This document shows, one piece after another, positions 24,157 to 34,800 of a stretch of 64,000 nt of DNA (its first letter is position 1; every line of letters starts with the position of its first letter). The stretch spans positions 148,667,121-148,731,120 of the forward strand of contig NC_133161.1 in the NCBI RefSeq assembly GCF_040802235.1. The letters are read 5' to 3'. The translations under genes were made by a program, and so were the position numbers. Under the pieces are notes generated by a model that saw only the letters and a list, made by a program, of their open reading frames with translations, did no database searches and was not told where the DNA came from. The DNA comes from Manis javanica (lineage: Eukaryota > Chordata > Mammalia > Pholidota > Manidae).

Positions 24157-24609
24157 TGTCTTGCCAATGGGTTTCAGCCCTGGTCAAGTTTGCTATGGAC
24201 TCAGTGTGACCAAAGAAAATGACAGCAAAATGTTCTTGGGGTGAAAGGTTATACCCAACTTTATTTCCGGGTGGCAGGTCAGTCACTAGAATCTCGTTCA
24301 CTCAGAGCAAGTCTGCAGGCAGCAAGCCGGTCTCTGCCTCTGGGCCCCTCTGTCTGCACAGCCGTCCTCTGGGCCCCTCTGTCTGCACAGTCATCCTGCA
24401 CAGCTGTCCTCTGGGCCTCTGTCCTTGGGGCTGCCACCACTCCAGCCTCTGCTCTGCTCTCCTGCAGTCTTGCAGCCCTGCCACAGGGTCCTGCCCAGAG
24501 CACTGGGTGGATCTCTTCAACAGCCATGTGTTGCCCACAGGTGTGCAGTGAGCTAGTCAGCCAGGGCCAGGTGAGAATCCTGGCCACAGGAACTCTCATT
24601 CTATCCACA
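24157..24609 (-). mobile_element. ERV LTR copy D, antisense, with 4-bp duplication
   Basis: 453 bp, from TGTCTTGCC to TATCCACA (TG...CA ends). GGTA is directly repeated on each side (24153-24156 and 24610-24613), as expected for an ERV1-type integration. It contains the family's GTCTCTGCCTCTGGG and CCCAGAGCACTGGGTGGA blocks. The 'CTCTTTATATAGAG' TATA segment present in copy B is deleted here. Confidence 0.85.
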
Positions 24610-24805
24610 GGTATTTAAAAATTTTTGCCAATTGTATGCATGAGATGATATCTTTATGGTTTCAATTCAATGTTCCTGATTACCAGTGAGTTTAGCATCT
24701 TTTCATAAGCTTGGGTTTCCTTTTCTGTGAAGTGCCTGCTAACACCTTTGGCCCTTTTTTGTACTGCATTGTCTTTTAATTTGTGAGTTTGTCACCTAGT
24801 TTAGA

Positions 24806-25000
24806 TCAGTATTCTCAACTAAACACAATTTGCCCCTTAGAAACATTTGGCAATGTCTGGGAACCACTTTGACCATCACAGCTGGGCAGGGGAGAACCGT
24901 GGGCATCTGGCAGGTGGAGGCCAGTGATGCTGGAACAGCCTGCAGTGGCAGGACAGCCCCCACAACGATCTTCCTGCCCAACATGCTAGTAGTTCTGAAG
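24806..25000 (+). mobile_element. MER5-type hAT-Charlie MITE
   Basis: 'cagtattctcaac...tttgcccc...acatttggcaatgtctggg' followed by 'ggccagtgatgctggaacagcctgc' and 'ggacagcccccacaacgatc' is the text of the MER5-type nonautonomous hAT element. It is inserted in the old L1. Another copy lies at about 31425-31605. Confidence 0.75.
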
Positions 25001-25311
25001 TTTGGCAGTTTTCTTCTAGATACTGGTATGTTATCAGTTATATGTGTTACACATACTTTCTTTGGTTTGTGAATATTTTCATTTTTCTCATGGTACCTTC
25101 GGATGAAGAGAAATTCTTAATTTTAACATAATTGTAATTATCAATCTTTTATGGATTGTGCTTTTTGTCTGACTTTAAGAAAGTTCCTTTATCCCCAAGG
25201 TGTAGAGACTTGTTAACAGTGTTGTAAATGGTTTTTTCTCTTTTACATTTAAGTCTTTAATCCACCTAAAATTGGTTTGTTTATGATGTAAGGGTCCAAA
25301 ATTAATTTTTT

Positions 25312-25682
25312 TTGGTATATATATATATATATATTTTGTATCATTAATATACAATTACATGAGCAACATTATGGTTACTAGACTCCCCCCATCATCAAGT
25401 CCCCACCACATACCCCATTACAGGCACTGTCCATCAGTGTAGTGAGATGCTATAGAGTCACTGCTTGTCTTCTCTGTGTTGCACAGCCCTCCCCATGCCC
25501 CCCTTTATAGATGCTAATCGTAATGCCCCATTTTCCCCCTTGTCCCTCCCTTCCCACCCACCCTCCCCAGTCCCTTTCCCTTTGGTAACCGTTAGTCCAT
25601 TCTTGGGTTCTGTGAGTCTGCAGCTGTTTTGTTCCTTCAGTTTTTTTCTTTGTTCTTATACTCCACAGATGAGTGAAATCAT
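25312..25682 (-). mobile_element. Younger L1 3' end, 5'-truncated, with 15-bp duplication
   Basis: A fresh-looking 371-bp insertion flanked on both sides by CAAAATTAATTTTTT (25297-25311 and 25683-25697). The element is antisense: its 3' tail lies at the left as a T run and (TA)n, and its truncated 5' side is at the right. The wording ('tcattaatatacaattacatgagc', 'cattacaggcactgtccatcag') is an L1 3' UTR that I associate with certain laurasiatherians. Confidence 0.85.
25313..25336. repeat. (TA)n microsatellite
   Basis: About ten TA units within the tail of the inserted L1 3' end. Confidence 0.85.
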
Positions 25683-25697
25683 CAAAATTAATTTTTT

Positions 25698-26426
25698 ATA
25701 TGGATAATTACTGACCTGGGCACAATGAACTAAAAGTCCATCCTATCACCACAATGATTGTTGTCATTTTGCAGGAATGGGCTTATTTCTACTTCCCTAT
25801 TTTATTATTACCTTTCTATCTGTGAAAATAAAGTTATTTTCACATTCTTATAAAAGGAAAACTAGATCCCAAGAGTTAAAGGTTTCCTGAAGAATTCATG
25901 AAAATAGGTTTTAGGAGGTTTTTAAAAAATGTTTCTCTATATTTTCTAGAGAAACAAAAAGGAGACATGAGGGGGCTATTTTGAGTATCAAGGCCAAGTA
26001 CTTTTAAATGCAAATAAACTCATTAACTTCACTGAAAGTTGTTTCAAATCTCCACAAACTACATTTGCCTATAGTGCACATTTCAGGAAGGTGGGAAACC
26101 CATTTATTTTTCAAGTAGCAAAAAGAGCCTTTTCTGAAACACTTTCTTAACATCTGCAATTTAACTTTACACATCATCTAATGCTTTAATTTGGGGTTAT
26201 AACATGTTCTTTCTCTAGATCTTCTAGAAAGAAATATCCATATTCTTTCCTCCATAGTAAGAAAGGCCATTTTCCTAATTGCTGAGAGGCTGGCCCTTAA
26301 GGATATTTAAGGAACCCATAGCTCAAAAACAGTCACACCTGTCAATCAGCTTTAGCCACTGGCTTTCAAATCCTGTTGCTCTGAAGTCAGTAGCAAAAAT
26401 TAGAGTAAAGCAGAGAAGAAATATTA
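25698..26426. other. Intergenic, end of the old L1 then nothing recognised
   Basis: The first tens of bases may still be the old antisense L1. The rest is AT-rich with no named feature. Confidence 0.4.
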
Positions 26427-26831
26427 TGTCTTGCCAGTAGGTTTCAACCCTGGGCAAGTTCACTATGGATTCAATGTGACCAAAGAAATGACAGTAAAAC
26501 GTTCTTGGGGTGAAAGAGTTACACCCAACTTTATTATTCCCACGGTGGCAGGTCAGTCACTAAAATCCCAGCCACTCAGAGTGAGTCTGCACACAGCAGG
26601 CCGGTCTCTGCCTCTGGGTCTCTCTACCTGCACAGCTGTCCTATGGGCCTCTGTCCTCAGTGCTGCCACCACTCCAGCATCTTCTCTGCTCTCCTGCTGC
26701 CGTACCACCGTGTCACCCAGAGCACTGGGCAGAGCACTATATAAAGAGTCAGTAACAATGTATTGCCCACACGTGTAGTGAACCAGGGCCAGGTGAGAGT
26801 CCTCGCCACAAGGACCTTCATTTTATCCACA
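26427..26831 (-). mobile_element. ERV LTR copy E, antisense, with duplication
   Basis: 405 bp, from TGTCTTGCC to TATCCACA. TATTA stands on both sides (26422-26426 and 26832-26836). It shares with copies B and D the GTCTCTGCCTCTGGG block, and contains CTATATAAAGAG near 26739. Confidence 0.8.
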
Positions 26832-28300
26832 TATTAGTATACATTTTTTTTCTTTACCCTTTTCTCTTTTCTTTTCCTAACATTTCCCCTTCATTTTCAT
26901 GTATCACACACAAGCTCCATGTATTTAGAAACATTGAAATGGTATCATTTTTATCATAATACAAACTATTTTGGATTTGAGGTAAATCAAAAGCAGAAAT
27001 AGAAATTCATTGACTCAGAAAATAACAGCATTGAAGCAAAATGTTTATTAGGAAAGGAAAAAAAATTCAATTTCTTTCTTAAAATTCTCTGAAAATTATT
27101 CCCTTTTTCAATCTGTCAGTTATTTGCTATTGCCCCTTATTTTTCCACTTCCTCCCTGCCCTGAAACTCTTTAAATGATTATCAACTAATAATCTAATAA
27201 TATGGGTTCTAAGGAGGAAGAAGGGATTTTCTTTGGTTACAGCCAGAATTCCATGATGCTCCCTTCTGGTATTTGATCACCATAAAGCTTGCCAGCTGAT
27301 GACCATGCACTCAAGTGTGGTTGTCATTAAATACTCTGGTTGGAGAGAGTGTCTCTAGCTGATTCCCATGCCCAGGACCAGGTGGTAGTTAAACCCCAGC
27401 AGGCTAAGAGGATTTATCAAGATGTATAGCCCTCAAACTGATTAGATAGAATTTATTAGATACGGAGCTCTGTTTAGAGCAATATAGCAGAAAGATGCTT
27501 AATCAAAACTCAGGGGCCTATATATTACCAAATGGCCTGAATACACCTGTTTCAGACATGTGGGTCTATGAGGTCCCTGGTGGTCTTTTAAGGAAATTCT
27601 CATAAATAAGAGTTTGGTGTCCACCCTACTTACATTAAATAAACACGGCTGAAAATGTGCAACGACAAACACCAGTTGCTTCAGAGACATGGTAACACAT
27701 ACAAATCGAACTTTCTGGTAATGTTTCTAACAAGTATGCCATGCTACAAAATCATCTAGACTGAGAAATCTGCTTACTTTGCCATGACCCCCAAGTTGAG
27801 GCCGTGCGCACAGGTTTTGACTACTCGTGAGAAAAAAATAAGGCAAAGCCACAATCATGCCTTAAACCATCAGACATAAAAACGCACAGCCTGTTCAACG
27901 TGGAAGATACCAATCGGTCTGCCAGTCTACCTGCCGGGGAAGGGCGCCCCCGTGTCTAAGGTGAAGGGAGCAGCAGCAGTCGTGGGCCCGGCCCACGGGA
28001 ATAATCGGGTCTCGCGTGGGAGCTGCGCCTGATCCGTACCCGTTATGCCGCAAGCTCTGCCTGGGGGCGCCAGGGGAACCACACAAGTAACACCCCCAAA
28101 AGTGGCCTTCCCACCCCCAGGCTTCAAGGAGATGGGGCGCAGCCGAGCGTGCCGTGGACGGTGGTCCCGAGACATGTGAATGGATGGGAAACATGGTGAG
28201 TAGTTACGATTTCCATTAAATTGTTGAAAATGCGACCAACTGGGGTCACTTAGCTCTCAGTGCGTTACCTTGAGCATCTGGTCCAAACTTAACGAAATAC
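26832..28300. other. Intergenic DNA upstream of USP28
   Basis: AT-rich to about 27890, then rising GC content (27900-28180) approaching the CpG island. I see no repeat or gene with support. Minus-strand frames at 27895-28194 show no family motif. Confidence 0.4.
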
Positions 28301-28695
28301 TACAAAATTCTAGTTTGAACTCCAGAAAGTATAAAACGGGACATCTTGGCAATCGCCATGTCGAGGTGGACGTTGGGGCGCCACGCTGGGCACGGGCGAG
28401 CCGAGGTTCCGGCCGCCCGGCCCGCTCTTCCCCGGCCTGGCCGGCCCGCGGTCCGCATCGCCGGCCTCCGGAGCAGCCACGAGGCCGGGGGAGCTTCCGC
28501 TGGGCGGCCCCAGACAGGTTCCCAAATGGCAGCAGCTTCCACTCGGCTGCGGGGAGTTCTGAGCCCGAGCGGCGGCCAACGAAGGAGCAGGTAGCGAGGC
28601 CGGGGGTCGCGCGGCAAAACCACCTGCCGGGCGCCGGCCCACGTGACGCAACCGCCCCGGGCGGTGACTGCGACCGTTAGGCGGGGCGGGGCCGG

Positions 28696-28707
28696 GGTCA
28701 CGTGACC
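28696..28707. promoter_or_regulatory. 12-bp palindromic E-box (GGTCACGTGACC)
   Basis: A perfect palindrome centred on CACGTG about 130 bp upstream of the USP28 ATG. It contains the 10-bp CLEAR-type site GTCACGTGAC used by TFEB/TFE3 and also fits USF and MYC-MAX. A second CACGTG lies 59 bp upstream, followed at once by TGACGCAA, a CRE/AP-1-like word. Confidence 0.65.
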
Positions 28708-28837
28708 GGCGCGCGCGCGCGGCACGCAGGCCGGGGCGGGGCCCGAGGGCTGAGCTTCGGGCGCGGAGGCGGTGCGGAGCGGGGCGGGGCCTCCTGGGGA
28801 GCCGCTGGGCCGGCGGCGGCGGTGCGGCGCCTCGGCC

Positions 28838-28894
28838 ATGACTGCAGAGCTGCAGCAGGACGACGCGGCCGCAGCCGCCGACCGCCGCGGCTCG
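28838..28894 (+). CDS. USP28: USP28 coding exon 1
   Basis: 19 codons, [19 protein letters not shown], then donor GTAGGC. The start ATG follows CTCGGCC and is the first ATG of the GC-rich leader. The Ala run (five) and the two Arg residues differ from human, where this stretch reads more Gly- and His-rich. The exon ends in phase 0. Confidence 0.95.
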
Positions 28895-31800
28895 GTAGGC
28901 GGCGGGGCCGGAGAGGGGCGGCGGGCAGGGCCGCGGGGCGGGCCTGCGGATGGGCCGGGCGGGCGGCCGCGGGGGTGCCGCGCGCCTGGGGGCCGCCGGG
29001 GGCCGCCGGCCGGGCCGCGGGGCAAACTGGGGAAGGGCGGCCGCGCTGGGGTGGCTGCTGTTTATTTTTAAGCCCGCCTGAGGGCTGCTGTCCTGGCGGC
29101 CGGGGCGGACCGAGGTCGCCTGGCGAAACCGGCCCGCACACCGCGGGCTCCCCCGCGCCGCCCCCGGCAGCGGCCCCCGGGCCCTGCGCTCGGCACTCCT
29201 GGGCGCTGGGACGCGGACTGCGGACGGGCCCTCCGGCTGTCGGCCGCGGGGATGGCGGTCAGCGCGCGGGGCCGGGGCCGCGAGCCCCCGAGGAAGCCCC
29301 CGGGTGCCCCGGGACGTTAGCGCCAACGCCGCCCCGGCCCCCGAGCCCTGCGCGCTGTCCAGGCACGGTGGGAGCCCTGGGCCGAGGCTGCGAACGCGTG
29401 TGGAAGTGAGGAATTCCCTGAAATATTTACAAGGCGAGGCTGTGGTACCGCGGCGTGAGAAGCCTTTTCTGCCTTTGTGTTCGTTTCACGCCCCCCGGAG
29501 TCCCGTAGTGTCCAAGGTGAACGCTCTTCCTTCCTAAACTCCTGTAGCGAAGGAGGACCGCCGGGTCCTGGGTCCGGAGTGCCGGTGCGGGGCGGGCGTG
29601 CTGATTCTCACGGAGCCCTGCTCGGGGGGGTCCGCAGATGCCTGCCCGAGCCCGGGCCAGGGTCTCCTCTGGGGTCAGATACCGGTTCTGTTCGTTTCTA
29701 GGACTGTGCCTGCAGAACAGGTGGGTTCTTGGTTTTGAGGCAGTCGTCTATCAGCCATCTTCGTTAGAGAAGATAATATTTTAAGGGACAGCAAGTCATG
29801 TCTAAATTTGTCGGGGCTCCGGCAGCTGAGACCACGTGCCTGCTCATCAGCGGCATCTTCATTCACCTCCGCCGCAGTGCCCCAGACAGCGGCCACTATC
29901 TCAGCTGCCTGCGAGTTTGCGAGGTGTCTGACGAGCGCCTGTCTGTAGTCACGGCTATTTTTGGTAAGCGTGGGGCTCCGGCGCCCCGATTCCTGGCCAC
30001 CTGCAGAGTGATGGCATTCTCTGTTCTTGCAGTGATCGGCCCGGACGGAAGGACGATAAGCCTGGAATGCCGGATCATACTTGCCCTTTTTGTTTTTTGC
30101 TCATGTAAATGTTGGCTGGCCAGGGTGAAGGAGCCTTCTATGGGGAAAGTACCTTTCACATCTCAACAGGAAAGATGTAGTAACTTCTTCCTCTTGCTGG
30201 GTTTCGCGTTAGAGTTCTCTGGACCATTCTGCATTTCCACTCGAGAGTCTTTATTTGTTGTGGTTGAGAAGAGCTGTCCTCCCCTGACACTCAAGCTGTT
30301 TAAAACTTAGAATGCGTCCCTTATTGGTAAGTTGTACACGCGACAGACAGAAGCCTTTATAGCCTCCCAAGGATGTTTGTGAGAAAAGTGTACCACTCTT
30401 GAAATAGGTTCTCAGTAGGAATCCAGATCTAAAAGAGGACACTCTGTGATATGGCTGAATCCCTCAGATTGCAGACTGATATTCAGATATCTGAAGAAAG
30501 TATCTACAGACAGTTTCCTGTATTTTAATCAATTATTGACTTGGATAAAAACCAGCAGCACCTTTGCTGTTATTGTAGGAAAAACATCTTGAACTCGGGT
30601 TAATTCTTATAAACTTGTCATCCTTGGCAGCTGCGTTAAGGTTCATCACACATTCCTTTTGCTGAGACCCTCTGAAAACTGACAGTTTCAGCGAAAATTC
30701 AGTGTCTGTTTTGTTTTCTTTTGATTCATTGGCTCTTCATCCCCATTTACCTCATCTCATTGATTGTGGTTTTGGAGCATCGGTCCTTGCGTGCTGGCTC
30801 TGCTCCCACAGCTCACGCTCCTCACACCATGAGCACACCACTTGTGAAACAGACAAGGAATGCCTCACCCTGCAGCGTCTTTCCATGTGTTTTGTTTCAT
30901 TAAAGAACTTTAAACCAATAGCCCGGTGAAGCAGATGTTTTTCAAGGAAAGTAATGGTGCTGGTGATAGTAGTAGCTAACATTATTTGAGCATGTCCTGT
31001 ATGCCAGACCCTGTGCTCAGAACTCAACATATGTCAGTACCTAGGACAACTCCATGAAGTTTTCTTATGAAGCTTATACTTGTTAAATAATTTGTCCACG
31101 GTCACCCAGCTGGTCAGTGGTACAGCCGGGATTGAACCCAGGCAGTCCTGACTCCCAGAGCCCACGATATCCCTGGTCTTAGTTGATGGACCCATTGTCT
31201 TGGGTCAGAACATATTACTGTCTAGAACTTTCACAGTGTTTCAAACTTTCTGACCTCCCTGCACTCTTTCTGAATAGATAACCTTCTTTTCTGCTTAACT
31301 GAGCTTGCTGATATCTAAGGAGAGCTGTCTATCTTGGGTTTTTTGTTGTCATTTTGTTTCCTCTTCAGCAGCTTTTAGTGGAAGAGGTACCTTTTCCTCC
31401 TTCCTTCAATCTTTAGCAGTGACTGTACATGGGTGATGCCTGGAGTGCCATTTGCATGTTTCCTGGGGGAGGATGCTACTGGCATCTAGTGGGTGGAAGC
31501 CGGGGATACTGCCTGACATTCTACAGTGCACAGGTCAGCCCCCAAAGCTGAGTTGTCTGTCCAAATGTCAGTAGCACTGAGCTTGAGAAACTCTGACCTG
31601 GATTATGACTGTTCTCACTGTCCTGAATTGTTTCATGTCTCCATTATCACAGCCCAATCCCCCCTTTACTGTCTTTTTGTTTGCGACTCAGATATGGTCC
31701 GTGGCCGACAGCATCTGCACCACCTGGAGCTGGTGAAAAGTGGAGAAATTTGGGCGTACAAGCTTGTATTGCTTTTCCAGCTGATTGTGTACACCCCTTC

Positions 31801-34800
31801 CCAGTTACGTTCACTGACTTCATGGTGATAGCTTGAAATTGCCACAGTGGGAGTATTTACACCTAGGAAATAAGCAAGTTCTACAAAGAGGTTCACACTC
31901 TGTTTGGACTCCACTGTAGACCTACTGAATGAGGAAGTGCCTTTTGATAAGATCCTTGGGTGATAAGGAAGCTCTGCCTGCTTCTTGGCTTTCTCATTTT
32001 CCGTTCAGCTCTGCCCAGGTTCCCAGTCCTCAAACTCAGAACAACAAAACCCTCTTCCCCCCACCCAGCGGTTTGCATTGAGTTTTTGAATCCACCTGCT
32101 TGTTTTCTGAAGTGTTATTTTGATGGTATAATTCAGCTCATGTAGAAAACTTGGAAAACTCAAACTTGGGCACGATTAGCTCTTGGCTGATAGAGGCACC
32201 ACCCCAGACTGAGACAGGTGGTTCCCCAGTTCTGCTGCAGAGCCCCAGGTGGCAGCAGTCGCTTCTGCAAAAGTCCACTTAGGAGGTGGCTGTGGGGTCT
32301 TGGCTCCAGCAAGAAGAGGGTTGATTGCCCAGAGGTCTGCCGAGAGGCTGACCAAGTGGCAGAAGGTCAGGTTGTTGGGCAGTGAGTGGTTCTGTGTGAT
32401 CAGTGTCCTCCCAGCTGCCCAGCGAGCTCCTTGCCCACAGCCAGCTTTCAGGTTTTGCCAGTAGCGAATGACATGCATCCCTCAGAGGTTACCAGGACCA
32501 CGCCCCTCTGGTCAAATTAGTGGCCTCCCAGTAGTGAGTGACCCTTTACTGTTATTGACCCTTAGTTACCCACGTGTCCACCTGAGTCCCATTTTCAGAC
32601 TTGTGTCTGTGATGATTCCTCAGTGTCACTTTTTGTTGATACTTGATTTGGCATTTGATTTTATCACTATTATCAGCTCTTATGCTTTTTCCAAAAAACT
32701 TCCCGTGTATGTTTTTTAATCATTTGCCATAGCCTCATCAAAGACACAAGTACCATAGTTGGTCCTCACTTCTGAGTTGGCTATATCATTTTACAACTTT
32801 TCTTATGAAAATTCGCCCTGGAAAAGATACTTGAATTTTTCTAATACAACCTTCTTCATCTTGCAAATGCAGAAACAGCTTAGGGACTTGATTTACCCTT
32901 GTCACACAGCCTGAGGCAGAGCCCTGGCCTCAGGCTGCAGTTCCCTGTAGTGTCCCGTTAGTGCCCTCAGTGCCCCAGTGCTTTACTGCCTGAGCGCTCT
33001 GGGTTGGGGGCCCACAGTTTCCTAGGTCTTCCACCTTTCTTCTCTTTTACAGGCCGACTTGTTTGCCTTCTTGGCTGTTAACTGCTTCCAAATTGGCCTT
33101 TGTAAGCCTGCGTTGTAAATGACTCATTGAGCAGCCCTGCTTGCACACCAGCCCCCTTGGTTATAGCAATTGCTGCATAGCTACTTTTCCACACTCATTC
33201 TGCTAGGCAGCAGGCGTATATGTGTCATAATAACACCTGCCATGTGCCAGTTGCTGCCTGAATCACTTTTCTGTACATTTTTAGTATTTACAAAAACCCT
33301 GCAAGGTATGAATTATTATGTCTTATTACTGATGAGGAAACTCAGATATGAATGTAGCTTATAAGAACCTAATAAATATTAAACCAAAATCTATTTGCCT
33401 CCATATTGCAGATGAGAAATGTAGCTTATTCAAGATTAAATTCTAAGTAGCAGAGCTGGGACTTCAAGCCATTGACTTTCCACTACTGCAATGCATGCCT
33501 TTCTCAAACTAAGCTCTGATTTCCATGGGACCATTTATGAAATACATTAATATGTGTTCTCACTGAATCTGTATAGCAACCACACGAAGTAGGATTTAGT
33601 GTTTGGGAAGCAGAATTTGCAAAGTGACACAGCTGGTAAGTGATAAAACCAAAACCATAGCTGGGGAAATTTTCTCCAAGGATATCAGTATTTCTGCTTC
33701 TACCTCTAGAAGAGTTTTGCTGGACAGGCAGGTCATAATATTTTACATTTACAAAGCATTTTCTCATTTTACTAATAATTCCTATATGCATTACTACTGA
33801 TTAGTTGCACCAGTGCTGTAAAGCTTATGGTATACTTTATTTTCTAAATGTAGAAATTGATGCTCACGAAAGTTGAGATTTTCCCAGAGGCTACTGTGCG
33901 ATGGAATCTGGTCTGCATAGCACTATTTCCATCATCTACACGCTCTCCATAAAAAGGGAAGTCAGAACACCTGAGTACAAAGCCAAACTGAAGATCTGCA
34001 TGAATAGGTGCTAGCGGGGTGCTACATGATTGTAGTCAGTTTCAACTTGAGATGTTTTAAAAAAGTATTTCCTTCTTCCAGTATTCCTGAGAAATCAGTA
34101 TATTCCTAGTATCCTCTCTCTTATGGGTCTTGTGTGTGTGTATGCACGTGTGTGAGTGTACATGTGCAAGTGCAATTTTTATTCAATTGAGGTAAAACTA
34201 ATATAAAATTAACTAATTTAAGTGTGTAGTTTAGTGACATTTAGTATATTCACAATACTGAGCAACCACCACCTCCACCTAGTTCCAGAACATTTTTAAA
34301 AACGCTCAAAAAGCCTGTGTCCACTCAGCAGTTACTTCCCTGTTCCTTCTTCCCCGCGGTCCCTGGCAACATCAGTCTGCTTTCTGTCTGCATGTACCTG
34401 GCCTGGATATTTATATAATTAGAATCATAAAATGTGACCTTTGTATCTGACTTCTTCCTTTTAGTATAATATTTTCAAGGTTCATCCAAATTGTAGCATC
34501 TGTCAGGCCTTTATTCCTTCTAATGACTGAGTAATGTCCACTCTGTGTGTCTAATTACCTTTTCCATTTTCCCATTGGTGGACATTTGTGTTGTATCCAT
34601 TGTGTTGGCGGTTATGAATAGTGTTGCTGTGAACAATCATGTACAAGTATTTGAGTACCTGTTTCCAGTTCTTCTGGGTATTTTCCTAGAAGTGGAATTG
34701 CTGGGTCATATGGTAATTCTATATTTAATCATTTGAGGAACTGCCAGACTTTTCCACAGCAGCTGCACCATTTTACATTCCCAGCAGCATGCACAGGATT

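Larger units (their letters stand above)
23501..25296 (-). repeat. Old L1 in antisense, interrupted twice
   Basis: A minus-strand L1 body runs from about 23500 to 25296 and continues past a younger insertion to about 25730. LTR copy D (24157-24609) and a MER5-type element (about 24806-25000) interrupt it; the L1 wording continues on each side of both. Confidence 0.55.
28350..29420. promoter_or_regulatory. CpG island and promoter of USP28
   Basis: Very GC-rich and CpG-dense, in contrast with AT-rich flanks. It holds several Sp1-type GC boxes (GGGGCGGGGC near 28683, 28734 and 28780), two CACGTG E-boxes (28640-28645 and 28699-28704) and USP28 exon 1. No TATA box is visible, so dispersed start sites are likely, probably between about 28700 and 28830. 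No ATG occurs between the second E-box and the USP28 start codon. Confidence 0.85.

Noticed and set aside
28300..29409. Very long open frames on both strands in the CpG island (up to 338 codons on the minus strand)
   Set aside because: Pro/Arg/Ala-rich frames are expected in stop-poor GC-rich DNA. They overlap the USP28 promoter and exon 1, and show no domain.
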